Source: Chara braunii
Taxonomy: Eukaryota; Streptophyta; Charophyceae; Charales; Characeae
Direction of reading: 5' to 3'
Length of the DNA: 28,528 nt
Assembly: GCA_003427395.1 (NCBI GenBank)
Contig: BFEA01000229.1
Location: 860,446 to 888,973 of the forward strand
Below the pieces are notes generated by a model. It searched no databases. It worked only from the letters and a program-made list of their open reading frames with translations, and had not been told where the DNA came from. Numbering within the stretch: the stretch's first letter is position 1; each line of letters starts with the position of its first letter. Below are positions 1-10,280 of this stretch, in pieces. A program made the translations under genes and the position numbers.

Positions 1-1139
1 GGGATTAGAGAGGGAGCGCCTGCGTTCTGCATGATCGGCCGCGGCGTGGGGGACGTTACCCTTCTCCACGCATCGATCCGAGCATGCAAGCCGCGGCTTA
101 TAAAAATTTCAGCAAAAGAAAGAGAGGGAGGGCGGGAGACACGAAGTGCAAGAAGAAAGATACAGTTACAATGGCGCCCGCCCAAAATTATAGTAGCCGC
201 ATGAAGAAGCGAGTAGACAAAAGGCACCGCGCGGCAAAAAAACTCCTAATTACTGAATTCCTAATTCCTATCTAATGCAGAAAAGCAAAAAGAAATTCCG
301 AGAGCCATCGGGGCTCGACAGAATTCGAAAAAGACTCAAAAGAAAATTCAAAAGAACAAAGCAATTTCCCGCGCGATGTCCGCGTCCAAAAGATCGAAAC
401 CGAAACGAAAGAAACGACGTCAACATTTATTAATTGCGCGCGCGGTGGCACGCCGGACATCCATCCGACCAATCAATCAACCGACCGTCCCAAGGACACA
501 CCCAGCTCCGAACCCGGCCATTCGAAAAAGAAGCGACGAAAAAGGACGAAAAAGCGAGGACACTGATGCAATGCTCCACCGATCCCGATTTCCCGTAATT
601 GGCCCAATCTTCCCAGCTTAGGACCCCTCGTTGCAACCGGGCAGAAAATCGCACGTTACAGGAAGTGGTTCGTCACACCGGTGGTTTCGTGAGACATGGG
701 CACAAAGTGGTGGTTTGGCATCCATATCCCCGCTGGGCAGATTGGAAGTCTCAAGTTGGTTAGATAGGTAATTTGGAACCAGTAGATAGGAGTAGGAGAC
801 GTTGGTTATTGGCTTGTAATGATTTTCGGCCTTGTGGAACCTTATGGTTAAGAACCAGGTGCACTTTGTTCCAGTCGGCGCCCGTAGTAGGACGCAAAGG
901 TGGGGAGGGTAGGAGAGTGTCAGGCAACTATAAAAGGACAAGTTTCCTCTCGACCGTCCTGGGCCGAGGACCAGACAGTTTGTAGGTCTGTGTATTAGAA
1001 CTAGAATAGGCCAGGGTAGGATAAAGTAGATAGGGCTGCGAATATTTGGGTTAGATGATAATAAGTAGTTAAATACAATAGTAAGGAAGGTAATGTTGTA
1101 TCTTTTTATGCATTCTTGAAGGAAGATTGAGAAAGTTTT
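1..1139. other. Unassigned intergenic DNA
   Basis: No coding region, RNA gene or transposon end is recognisable. The first 600 bases are rich in A- and G-runs and in basic-residue codons in every frame, which is typical of low-complexity noncoding DNA. The open frames are short (at most about 107 codons), overlap on both strands and show no domain. From about 620 to 1130 the composition becomes more even, and a TATA-like word lies at 929-937. The stretch may belong to an old retrotransposon leading into the LINE tail that follows, but I see no homology to the internal part of the LINE at 1366-8999. Confidence 0.5.
929..937 (+). promoter_or_regulatory. Possible TATA box (TATAAAAGG)
   Basis: TATAAAAGG fits the plant TATA consensus and is followed by a pyrimidine-rich stretch about 15-30 bases downstream. 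No gene follows, so it could be chance or the relic of a retroelement promoter. Confidence 0.2.
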
Positions 1140-1266
1140 TCCATCTAAGCTAAACCGGCTGACGCTGCCCGGATAACCCCGGGTTGAATTGTGAGGTCCC
1201 CGGCCTCAAGTGAATTTATTTTGAAATATATTGATTGTGTTTTTTGGGGGGGGAAAAAAAAAAAAA
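1140..1266 (+). mobile_element. LINE-C: 3' end of a LINE with poly(A)
   Basis: The block around 1180-1208 contains GGTTGAATTGTGAGGTCC and then a CCGGCCTCA-like end. It matches the 3' UTR of the large LINE at 8917-8945 with about one difference. A T-run, a G-run and then a run of A residues (about 1249-1266) follow, so this is a LINE 3' terminus on the plus strand. Only the last 100-130 bases can be aligned by eye; farther upstream I see no match to LINE-A, so the copy is either strongly 5'-truncated or from a divergent subfamily. Confidence 0.65.
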
Positions 1267-1285
1267 ATTATTACCAATGAATGGA

Positions 1286-1365
1286 ACAGAGACTGGGGAC
1301 CTCACAATTCGGCTTCTGCTTGGTGCTGGAAACCGGGTCCAGCGTCCCCTGAAAAACCATTCACC
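1286..1365 (-). mobile_element. LINE-B (left part): inverted LINE 3' UTR
   Basis: On the minus strand this stretch carries LINE 3' UTR landmarks. TGGAAACCGGGTCCA (1327-1341) is the exact reverse complement of 8866-8880 in LINE-A, and GGGGACCTCACAATTCGG (1295-1312) is the reverse complement of the conserved terminal motif. Compared with LINE-A, a short segment between the two landmarks is missing. The copy is interrupted at 1365 by LINE-A and resumes at 9000, where ORF2 coding sequence is found on the minus strand. It therefore lies tail-to-tail with LINE-C. Confidence 0.7.
1357..1365. repeat. Left target-site duplication of LINE-A
   Basis: CCATTCACC, preceded by AAAAA, is repeated directly after the LINE-A poly(A) at 9000-9008. 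Because the tail is also A-rich, the duplication may be up to 14 bases long. Confidence 0.7.
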
Positions 1366-1829
1366 ATGTTGTCGGGGGGGGACCGGTCGGACCGGGCACC
1401 GCTTGCTGTAGCGCTAACGCACTACTCCCTGCGGTTGTCACCGCGGTACCTATGGGCATCGTTCGGTAATTTCGAGGTAACTGTGGACGCCGCTCAACCC
1501 CGTGCCTAAGCTATGGAGGTTAGGGTTAGGGACACTGCTCTCACCTCGAAGAGCAGCGGCCTGTGAGGTCGGGTGGGCCCTACCCGAGAGCGGCCCGGGG
1601 CGGCTCGCCCAAGGTTTTCCCTGTCTGTCGGAGAAAGTACGCTTCGCCGTGTAGACAAAGATTATGACGACGTTCCAGCTACAGAGAAGATGACGTCCGG
1701 AATCAGCTATAGTGGGACGCGGTTAAAGGTATTGTAGTACCCCTTTGTCCGTTTCTCCAGGTGGTCTGTATGAGGAAGGTTATTCGAGTCTGACTGTATT
1801 ATTAATAGAGGCCTCAGATTTATTTAAAT
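1366..1829 (+). other. LINE-A 5' UTR
   Basis: GC-rich leader between the target-site duplication and the first ORF1 coding sequence. It has several G- and C-runs and short inverted repeats (for example around 1540-1610) that could hold an internal promoter, as in other L1-type elements. Two adjacent TTAGGG-like words at about 1517-1530 look incidental. Confidence 0.5.
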
Positions 1830-2622
1830 TTGTATCGCCTAAGCGGGACACTCCGACGAAATACAATTGTTACTGACTTCATCAAGTCGGCCCCAAAAAG
1901 GATCTACACAAGGGAAGAAAAGAAACAATTGCGTTCGTTATTTGAAGCATGTTATAGGGATGGAATCTTACCTTCAGGGTTGGATATTGGTATTAGGGGA
2001 CGATTTTGCTCGCTTTGATTTGAACGAAAGTTTTTCGGAGCTTAACCTAACATGGTTGAGGGAACATGCGATCACGATCCTCTTTCAGGAGAGAGCATCG
2101 GTTCTGTCGAACGATACCAAGAATAAATTAGTACGGATCTACGAAGATTCATGGTACGACGCAGGACTGATCGGTGAATCGGTCAAATGGGGCCGATACC
2201 AAAATGAAGGTAAAAATTTTGCCTCCTTTGTGTCTTCACAGTCCACTGTTGTAGAATGGCTAAAAAGAAAGAAGGAAGATTATGTTGACCTCGGCAATAA
2301 AACATACAAACTCACCTTCTTGCCTTGGATGTCACTACCGGAAATGAAAGAGTACAAAGAGGCTGAATCGAAAGTTTGTTGGATTCGATGTCCGAGGGTG
2401 CCCTTTCAACTTATTGCGACACTTCAGACTGCGGTCGAAAAGACGTTTGGAGCAGTTCTGAAAGTGCATCCATTGGAAGAGTACGAAGATGAGCCGGAAC
2501 TTGGCACTGTGCGTTTTGACCTGGAATTTAAAGCCCGCAAAGTGGTCAAACCTAGATTGCTGATAGGTATATCGAGTCAGGGAACTTATTATTTTGAGGT
2601 TATTTCAACAAGAACACCATGA
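1830..2622 (+). pseudogene. LINE-A ORF1, N-terminal part (DUF4283-like nucleic-acid-binding protein), frameshifted
   Basis: Coding sequence runs in one frame from about 1830 to 1990 and then shifts by one base into the frame that stays open to the TGA at 2622. The second segment (about 200 residues) has the look of the plant LINE ORF1 N-terminal domain: a FxRFxxxxxxFSELN-like start, a TFLPWMSLPEM stretch and a WIRCPRVPFQLI stretch, which resembles the 'WVRLPGLP' signature of DUF4283 proteins. In the family this protein binds element RNA in the ribonucleoprotein particle. No CCHC zinc knuckle is visible directly after it, so either this ORF1 type lacks one or it has decayed. The assignment is by pattern memory, not alignment. 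Confidence 0.6.
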
Positions 2623-2663
2623 CGTTCAATATGTAGCGTAAATTATCATACTGATAAGGATGA

Positions 2664-4188
2664 TTGTTGCCCGGCACTCGTGGACCCGGACCCTTTTGTG
2701 GCACAGATGAGGCAGAAAGTGTACCCGCCAGACCCCCCCTTTCAAGTTTTGTCCCGATGGGGGAGGATCTACCTCTCACCGGTTTCAGGCGGTATGCAGG
2801 TCGGGGACAAGCATCTCAAATGTACACGAATGCTTCTAAGAAACAGCATCCTCTGTCGGAGAAAAGAGGTAGGTCACGATCCAGATCGTTGTCTCGATAC
2901 AGTTCTGAAGGCTCAACTGTAGTCAGACAAAAAAACAACGCAAGCGCGAGTGCATCAAAGAGTAAACCCTCAAGTACAAAAGTTTCTCCGAAAGGATCTC
3001 TGGGCCCTTCCCATCCCAGGAAAAAATGGGACCAGATTCAGCATTGGGGTCCAAAATGGAGTTGGATTCGAATAAGGACATAGGTTCGGACGGGGAGGAA
3101 TTGCACACAAGCACAAAGAAGAACGTGGTAAATGAGGATGAGGCTTCAGCATAATTCAATGAGGATAGGAATGAAGCGGCCCGGAATGTGTTGGTGATGG
3201 CAATAAATGCCGCTATCAACAAGGGAAAAAGAATGAACAAGGATCATTCCGTATTCAAAAGATCGAGACCCGATCTCCTGAACGTGAGGGGACCAGATTC
3301 AGCATTGGGGTCCAAAATGGAGTCGGATTCGAATAAGGACATAGGTTCGGACGGGGAGGAATTGCACACAAGCACAAAGAAGAACGTGGTAAATGAGGAT
3401 GAGGCTTCGGCATAATTCAATGAGGATAGGAATGAAGCGGCCCGGAATGTGTTGGTGATGGCAGTAAATGCCGCTATCAACAAGGGAAAAGGAATGAAGA
3501 AGGATCATTCCGTATTCAAAAGATCGAGACCCAATCTCCTGAACGTGAGGGGACAGAGAAAGGTAGCGACCAAAACGCCCACACATCGGACTCGGGCTCA
3601 AGCCGGGAATCCCTGATCAATAGGGATTCAGGAAACAGGAAGTTAGGTCGCCATGTTGTATTGAAGGAGATCGACCCTCGCCCCACGTTAGGACGGGGGG
3701 ATAAGGACATTCCAAAAATCCTTATCCCTCTGTTGTGTGCTAATTCAGAGAAGGGTATCATCGTATTAGCCTCACAAGCGAATGATGGCTACTTGGAACT
3801 GGCCTCAACGGACGCCAATGCGCCCCTCACAAGTAATGCGATTTTATCCAAAGTTTCCAAAATCACCCCTGAAGGTCTCAGAATTCGTCTCATTCCTCAA
3901 ACCTGTATGGAAGGACAGAATGTAGAAAATAAGAAAGGAGAGAAATGTCGTTTCTATTATGCCCTAATGGAAGTGAAAATGGATGACGCAAATATTATAG
4001 TTGGGCAAAATAGAAGTTGGTTCCCTCTTGCGGCCTTGTCATCTTCCTTAAACAGGGAACTGCAAGGAATTCGGATCTTCAAGTTGCCTGGTATTTCGGC
4101 GGCGGTGATAGCCGAATGGCTGGCGACATCGGCAATGAGGGAAGTTCTCCTCTCATCAAAATTGTTATCTCTGTTACAGGAGTCATGA
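2664..4188 (+). pseudogene. LINE-A ORF1, basic middle and C-terminal part, broken
   Basis: Downstream of the first ORF1 segment the coding potential continues in pieces. At about 2820-3030 a basic, Arg/Ser-rich tract (KRGRSRSRSLSRYSSEG) is followed by a Lys/Ser-rich stretch; both suit RNA binding. A 261-bp tandem duplication follows (separate entry). A clean segment of about 175 codons at 3661-4188 then starts around KEIDPRP and ends before the ORF2 leader. This C-terminal segment has no motif I can name. At least two frame changes and the stops in the duplicated block show that it is a pseudogene. The gap of about 120 bases to ORF2 suits a two-ORF LINE. Confidence 0.5.
3031..3552 (+). repeat. 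261-bp in-frame tandem duplication within ORF1
   Basis: Two adjacent copies, 3031-3291 and 3292-3552, are nearly identical (a handful of base differences by eye). The period of 261 bases is 87 codons, so it preserves the reading frame. Each copy encodes an acidic block (around NKDIGSDGEELHTS), then a TAA stop inside DEASA*FNED, then a basic block (INKGKR/INKGKG). The same stop is in both copies, so it existed before the duplication, or was spread by conversion. The duplication therefore happened in an already inactive copy or as a replication slip of a defective template. Confidence 0.85.
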
Positions 4189-4308
4189 GAAAAGACCTCA
4201 AGCGAGGAAGCACCAAGGAAAAGGAAGCAATCGCACGGGTGATTAGGGGTAGGAAGCCGTATCCAACTACGTTCCGGCAGTTCTGCCCCTCATGCCTCTT
4301 GGAGGCGG

Positions 4309-5483
4309 GCTAAAGCTTGCCTCATGGAACCTAAGAGGACTATGTGATACAAATCACAAACATAAAGGTAGTCGATTAAAATCTTTGATACAAAAACAGA
4401 AAGTACAAATTATCTGCATCTAGGAAACAAAATTGGATGAAAATCGTTGGAGGGAATTAGAAAATTGGTGGACCGGGCATCATTTCTGGTCGTCGGCTCA
4501 GGGCACAAGGGGTGGAACCGCGATTTTAATCCACAAAGATATGGACACATATATAATTGACTCGATGGTAGATCTATGGGGAAGGTGGATTTGGGTCAAG
4601 TTTCAAGTAGGTTCTAAGGATTGGACTGTGATGTCAATCTATGTGTCTGTAGACTACAAGGAAAGGTTAAATTTCCAAGCGGATTTACCAAGAATTTTAC
4701 CAGATTCTGATAATTTAATAATCGCAGCTGACTGGAATATCGTATTAAATCCTAGTTTGGACAGCCCTGTGGCCACACCGATTCGAGCAGATAGCAGACT
4801 TCTACAGAGCTTTATGATTTATCAAGATCTAATAGATGCGTTCCGGGTGTTAAACCCGGGTGTACAAGAGTACACTTGGTTTGGGTCTCAGACCCTTCCA
4901 GCTCGAACAAGACTGAATTTTGTACTTATGAAAGGATTACCGTGGCAGTACGGCAGTAGAAGTCCTGTTCTTAAATTTGTCTGACTATAGACCTGTTGTA
5001 GCGGAGTTCCATATCAGCGAAGCCCCAAGAGGAGGACCTTCCTGCTATAAGTTAAATGTGTCCCTATTGCAGGACTTGAGTGTTATTCAATGGACACAAC
5101 GCCAACTGGACTCATGGCAGGTAGCCAAAGATTTATTCACCACAGATGAGGATTGGGTAGAGGTGGGGATTCATATTTTGCGACATGCGTTTAATATTTT
5201 TTCCCAAATAAAGGCTCAGACGAGAAGAGAACTTCAAGATGAAAGCCTCATAATCAAAAGGATTAAACTCGCAAAGGATAACCTTGGTCAGGATGAGGTC
5301 TCGACCGCATACTGGACTATTGTAAGGAGAAGATCTCTGGCTAAGTTAGAACTGTTACATATTCAAGATCAACTGCGTTGGAAGGAGTGGTTGGACCAGA
5401 CAAATATTATCTATGGAGATAGACTTACGAAAGATACGTTTAAATGGTTAATTTTGCAAAACGTACATCCGTCAATGAAATAA
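4309..5483 (+). pseudogene. LINE-A ORF2: APE endonuclease and linker, with stop and frameshift
   Basis: Translation from 4309 gives KLASWNLRGL, the opening beta strand of the apurinic-like endonuclease that nicks target DNA for reverse transcription. Then comes IICI*ETKLDE at about 4415-4440, where the family has QET: TAG replaces the glutamine codon next to the catalytic Glu, which fits CAG to TAG decay. Further on are a GGTAIL segment, AADWNIVL (family GDxN), and RLNFVL (family RLDRVL, so the Asp is changed to Asn). A frame change near 4970 leads to LSDYRPV, the C-terminal SDH-type motif (His to Tyr). The rest, to the TAA at 5481-5483, is a helical linker leading into the reverse transcriptase. 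The nuclease cannot be functional. Confidence 0.85.
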
Positions 5484-6985
5484 TTATCACATCCTTTCGC
5501 AACTCGGTTACTAGTCTCCAGTGACCTGCAGCAGATGTGCGAATATGCGCGACTGTACTTTGAAGATATCTTAACAATCCGGCGACCATATGATGATATG
5601 GACACTGATCTAAAAATCACGAACCAATTCTGGAATCGTTCTAACAAAACTATCTCCTGCAGTGCCCGTTTAGACTTGGACAAACCACTGACTCAGGAGG
5701 AATTACACATTGCTGCCAAAAAAATGGCAAAGGCAAGTGTCCTGGGGAAGATGGCCCCCTCAATTGAGGCTTATTTGGCACTATGGACGCATCTAGGCCC
5801 AATATTGTTGGACATTTTTAATCAAGCTTGAATAAGGGAAAAATTGACTAAAAGCATGAAGAAAGGAATAATTTCTCTGCTATATAAGAAAGAGGAAAAA
5901 AAAGAAATTTGAGACTGGAGACCTATATCATTACTTAATGCATCCTATAAGCTGCTAGCAAAAACACTATCGTTACGTCTGGCAAAATACCTACTGGATC
6001 TGGTCGGCAAGGAGCAGGGTGCCTTTGTTAAACATAGAAGTATCATGGACAATATTGCCGCAACAATACAGGCACTGAAAATCATTACAAATGACAACCT
6101 TGACGTGGCTATTTTTTTACTGGATATGGAAAAAGCTTATCACCGCGTTGGTTGGGCCTTTGTAATGACTACCCTGAAACATATGGGATTCGGGGTACCA
6201 TTTTGCCAATGGGTAAAAATAATGTACTCAGAGTCTACGGCAACTGTGATGGTAAATGGTCAACAATCGGATGACTTTGTACTTACCCGTTCCCTCAGGC
6301 AGGGATGTCCTTTAGCCCCCCTCTACTTTGTAATCCATTTAGAAATTATGCTGGATAATATTCGCTTTAACTCGAAAATTCAGGGGTTGAAACTCAATAA
6401 CGGAATGCAATGGAAAGGTGGGGCATTGGCGGATGACTTAACTATTGCATGTTAGAACAAGAAGGGGAATCTGAAAGCACTGCGAACTGTAGTAAATGAC
6501 TATTGTGAACTATCTGAGGCCTCTATTAATTGGAATAAGTCATCCTACTTTTTACCTCCATCATACGACTTACGAGTGAACTAGGGTTTAAAAGTTGTGT
6601 CCTCTGACGCTTCGGAACGTTTCTTGGGAGTACAAGTATCCTTGACTAACAATTATGAGCTTCAAGATATAATTTTGGTGGAGAAATATTGCAACAAAAT
6701 CTTGAGTTGGAAACAGACAAGACACCTCTCCCTTTTAGGGAGGGCCTTGGTTCTATCTACGGCAGCGGGCTCAGTTCTATGGTTCACGTTGGGAGTCCAT
6801 CGTTTGGGGGACAAAGCCTACCAGCAAATCAAGAAGGTGTCAGGGCGGTTCATTTGGAAGCCTGAAGAGTAGGAACAGGAAGGGTATATGCCTAAGGTGG
6901 CCTGGGAAACAATTACTTTTCCCAGACATCAAGGCGGACTAGATATCCTTGACCCCAGACAACAGAACTATGCTCTGTTGACCAA
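5484..6985 (+). pseudogene. LINE-A ORF2: reverse transcriptase domain, with in-frame stops
   Basis: The same frame as the preceding segment continues with only stop codons breaking it (5829-5831, about 5910, 6453-6455, about 6581, 6870-6872). Motifs in order: WRPISLLNASYKLLAK (RT block with the conserved 'RPISLLN'), KEQGAFVKHRSIMDNI, FLLDMEKAYHRV (block A; the first catalytic Asp is kept and the usual Asp of 'YDRV' is His), LRQGCPLAPL (block B), and GGALADDLTI (block C; the catalytic DD pair is kept, the usual F/Y before A is Leu). The thumb follows with ERFLGVQ and LSLLGRALVL. The domain synthesises cDNA at the nicked target in active relatives. Several stops fit W, Q or R codons mutated by C-to-T or G-to-A change. 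Confidence 0.9.
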
Positions 6986-8413
6986 ATGGTAGAGGCCCTT
7001 ACTTCAACAGTCGATGAACCATGGTTGTCCTTAGGTCTGCAGATATTGAGTGAAGAGTGGTCCTTGAGCAGACGAGAGGATGTTCTGGCATGTCTGCTGA
7101 TACCCTCATATGTTAACAAACAAATAAAGTCTAAATTTTGGAGTGATGTTCTCCACGCGTGGGGCAAGTTATTTCCATCAGAAAATGTAACCCCGAATTC
7201 AAGAGATACGGTTCTTTTGGAAATCCTGTTTGAAAACCCCCACATCAAGGATACTCAGGGCAATACCTTTCAGGCTAAGGCATCAGCAGGACATTTCGGC
7301 AAGAGCTGGATAGAAAAGGGAGTGGTTAGGATAAGAGATATTTGGAACGAAGATAAGCAGGACTGGATTGACAGTGAAGAGTTGAAACAAAAGCTTCCAA
7401 GGTTGAAGGGAATTCAACAAAAATTTGAAAGCCTAACGGAAGCTGTACCGGAGAGTTGGAAGAGAATACTGCGGACTAATGCTACACCGCCAGAGGGTCT
7501 TTGGGGGGGAAAGTTAAATGAGGAGGGTCATCACGAATTTTGGCACATAACTTGAATAGATCCGGCGTTGGATGGTGGTTTTGAAGCCTTTGAGCGGCTG
7601 CAGATTTGTTTTTCAGCAATGAAATTTATCAGGGTAGCAAAGGAAAACTAGACTCATTAAATGGTCTGGAAGAGATTGGTGTGACGGCCTCACTGATGCT
7701 AAGAAATAGGCCCGCAGCTAAGACTAAGAGAAAGTTGTTATCAAAGGGGAGTTTTATTAATCGGTTGGGGGCTAATCCAACTGCGGTAGGTTGGTACTGT
7801 GCAGAAAGAAAGAGGAATGTGACACTTGAGGAATATAAACTTAAAGTTGGTACAAAAGTGCTTAGACAGAAAGTCAGAAAGCAATCGTACACGACAGTAG
7901 CTAAAAGACGTTCTGAGCAGGGTATTCTAGGTACTTCGCTAGATATATTTCAAGCGTTGTGGAAGGAGTTGAAAGGCTTACCTTCCCAAAAACTGGCTAC
8001 GTAGTATGCTATGGCTTCATTCAATCTTGGCCACGGCCTCATCAGTGTGGTTAGCAGCCAAAGGTATGGAAATTTCCACTACCTGTACGAGATGCAAATG
8101 GGGTTGGGAGACAAAGAGACATCTTTGGTTAACCTATCCTGCTTCACGCCGTATTTAGGATTGGTGGATTCAGCATTGGGTTAGATTTACAAAGAACAAC
8201 TTTGATTGGATTAGCGACTGGATTTTAATAGGGTGTGGAAGTGGCATAAGGGAATGGAAATACGTGGCCCAAGTGGACAGGGCGGTTATTATGAAAGTCA
8301 TCTGGGATGATAGAAACAACCAGCTCTTTCGTCGAAAGTTTATATCAGACCTTCAGATCAAGAAGCGGATCACTTCGGACATTCGAAGAATTATTATTTG
8401 TGACTGGGAATGA
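6986..8413 (+). pseudogene. LINE-A ORF2: C-terminal region with RT-associated zinc finger (zf-RVT), frameshifted
   Basis: After a stop and frame change near 6985 a frame of about 190 codons stays open to about 7555, followed by another frame at 7606-8004 and a third from about 8006. The last piece reads WLAAKGMEISTTCTRCKWGW and then ETKRHLWLTYPAS, which is the zf-RVT motif with CxxC, then His; the expected final Cys is Tyr. The same region in LINE-B keeps that Cys (LVCPLW), so the loss is specific to this copy. It continues to about 8411 with the DWILIG and VIWDDRN stretches, also mirrored in LINE-B. Three frame changes and a TAG after SRRI confirm decay. Confidence 0.8.
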
Positions 8414-8999
8414 CAAATGCGGCGAAGGGATAATCAGAAGCAACGGAAATGGTTTTGGGAGACCCGGGGTAGAGATTCAGTGTTGGTAAGTATTGATGGT
8501 AGGGGGAAGTTCTCCTTCTGTTCATGGTTATTAACCACAATTGGTTATGGGGAATGAATTAGTACCCCGCCTTTATCAGAAGGACTGTTTTTTTGTCTTC
8601 TCCCGATTTGGGACTGTGACAGGCTCCCAGAACAGTGCAACGACTATTTTCTTTCTGAATGGGGTTAGATGGGGAGATAAGGTAAGGCAAGGTGAACATT
8701 AAGGTAGGAGATAAGGTGGCACATAGGGGGATTTCATGAAGTAAGGGTAGTAGGGAATTTGGATCCAAACCCGGTGGTCCTCAGATTTCCCACCCTCCTT
8801 TTATGTGAGCATTAACGTAGGTTTTTTTGGGAATTGATTGGTGGAAGAACAAGTTTTTGAGACATTGGACCCGGTTTCCAACTTTGAGCCGAATCTGGGT
8901 AATGGCCCCAGACATCCGGGTTGAATTGTGAGGTCCCTGGCCTCAGTTTGTTTCTTGGAAATTAAGTTTGATGTTCTCCAAAAAAAAAAAAAAAAAAAA
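8414..8999 (+). other. LINE-A 3' UTR and poly(A)
   Basis: Noncoding end of LINE-A. It contains TGGACCCGGTTTCCA (8866-8880), GGGTAATGGCCCC (8897-8909) and the terminal block with GGTTGAATTGTGAGGTCC (about 8919-8936), followed by about 20 A (8980-8999). These landmarks recur in LINE-B, LINE-C and LINE-D in this window and define the family's 3' end. Confidence 0.8.
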
Positions 9000-9008
9000 C
9001 CATTCACC
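9000..9008. repeat. Right target-site duplication of LINE-A
   Basis: CCATTCACC directly after the poly(A); identical to 1357-1365. Joining the flanks restores a continuous inverted LINE-B 3' UTR. Confidence 0.7.
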
Positions 9009-9249
9009 GAATGAACTTCCCAAAAACTCAACGTTAAAAACCAAAGCTTATACCCCCCTCTCTCAGAGCTTATACCCATCTCTGGGAACCCAATGACCTC
9101 TCAACCTTGGCCTGTAGCACTCCACCTTATTACACTTTTCACCTCAGTATTGTCGCAGGAGGCCTACGGCGGTTTCAACCATTTGGAGATCACCAACTTC
9201 CTGTCTGAAGTAACAGTTGGCAACAGATTATTCTTAGCCAATGTCTTCA

Positions 9250-9897
9250 AAAACCACAAACTTCCTTCTTGCTGGAGAAGCAGTTACTTCAGTCAGAACG
9301 TAATTGGAGGCGCGTGTTATTCTTAATCTGAGCTGACTGTTGTTGGATAGAAGTCGAATCTCCACGAAAGATCTTCGCATTTCTGGCCTTCCAGATTTCC
9401 TGAGAAATGACTCCTCTGCAGACCAGCTCCACATAGCTCCAGCCATACTGGAGGTCTCCCATTTCCCCTTGTAACAAGCCATACAATATCCACTCGTCCG
9501 TCCAGGGCTAGGAGTCATTCCTAAGTCTTGACCAATGCTTCTTCCACCAGCGCTAGACTACCTCCCATAGTGGGCAGACCAGCCAGAGGTGGGCGTTAGA
9601 TTCCCATCCCCAGTCACATCTGCAGCAAGTGAGAGAAACTTGCATCCCTCGATTAGCCAGCCATGTTGAAGTGGGGATTATCATGAGAGACTGTTGCCAT
9701 TGCAGGCTTGCAACCCTCTCGGACGGTATACTGGTCAGCATCTGCCACAAGGCTTTCCAGTTGGGTTGAGCTGCTTGAGGGCCTTTGTATCTTTGAAAGT
9801 GTTCCTCTACCAACAAGAGCGACTTTTTCTTTACACTGGCCTACTGCACCCACACCCCCACCCTTGTCCTATACTTGATGAGCGGGAAGTGTCCTGA
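9250..9897 (-). pseudogene. LINE-B ORF2 C-terminus with zf-RVT zinc finger
   Basis: On the minus strand, about 9816-9553 reads as a frame containing WLANRGMQVSLTCCRCDWGW, then ESNAHLWLVCPLW. This is a complete CxxC...H...C zf-RVT finger, matching the one in LINE-A (WLAAKGMEIS..., HLWLTYPAS). Farther along (about 9518-9290) come DEWILYG and VISQEIWKARNAKIF, which match DWILIG and VIMKVIWDDRNNQLF in LINE-A. A TAG near 9550 and at least one frame change break the frame. The protein similarity is clear but the nucleotide divergence is large, so LINE-A and LINE-B are related subfamilies rather than recent sisters. Confidence 0.8.
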
Positions 9898-9950
9898 CGG
9901 AGTGTCCCTCTCGAGGGGGTGACCCAACCCCTTGACAGTGGGTCTATTCG

Positions 9951-10280
9951 AAATTGATCTGCCAGGCCTAGAAGTGTGGCCTGCTTTTTCTGAACAAATT
10001 CCCAAACCCGAACTTCCTCCAGACCCTGTGACGATCTATCTTCTGATTAGCGCGACTTTCTGCGCGATTGCACTTTGGGGGTTGGGCAGAGGGACATGAT
10101 CAAATTGCGCAAGCGCCCCCATTCTTTTCTTATTTTCCTCTCTGTTTTGTGAAAACTTGGTCCCATGGCAGTTGGCAGTTAGGACGCGCCTTAGCGAGCG
10201 CAGGAATAAGGGTTGCAGCAAGCCTCTATTTGCCCTGGCCTACAGCCAGGGCCTGTCAGACTATTTTGCATGTTCAGCTT
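9951..10280. other. Unassigned DNA between LINE-B and the candidate LTR
   Basis: No recognisable coding sequence or RNA. Short overlapping open frames on both strands show no domain. It may contain further decayed LINE-B sequence. Confidence 0.4.

Larger units (their letters stand above)
1366..8999 (+). mobile_element. LINE-A: near full-length, inactive LINE (non-LTR retrotransposon)
   Basis: The element is about 7.6 kb. Order of parts: GC-rich 5' UTR (to about 1829), ORF1 (about 1830-4188), ORF2 (about 4309-8413) with APE endonuclease, reverse transcriptase and C-terminal zinc finger, then a 3' UTR and a run of about 20 A. It is bounded by CCATTCACC on both sides, as expected for target-primed reverse transcription. 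The architecture is that of plant L1-type elements. Both ORFs carry several in-frame stops and frameshifts, so the copy cannot make its own proteins. It sits inside an inverted relative (LINE-B), which must be older at this locus. The 5' boundary rests only on the duplication. Confidence 0.85.
9000..9950 (-). mobile_element. LINE-B (right part): older inverted LINE, 3' half
   Basis: This is the part of LINE-B beyond the LINE-A insertion. Read on the minus strand, the sequence next to the insertion (9009-9040) resembles LINE-A 3' UTR around 8810-8860 (AACGT, then a T/G run, then GGGAA), and ORF2 C-terminal coding sequence follows at higher coordinates. The element is truncated or unrecognisable beyond about 9900-9950; no reverse transcriptase motif is seen upstream in its orientation. 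Confidence 0.7.

Noticed and set aside
84-985. Short basic open frames at the left edge
   Set aside because: All are 60-107 codons, overlap each other on both strands and have no family resemblance.
1517-1531. Telomere-like repeat (two TTAGGG-type words)
   Set aside because: Only two units, not the usual plant TTTAGGG, and inside the LINE 5' UTR.
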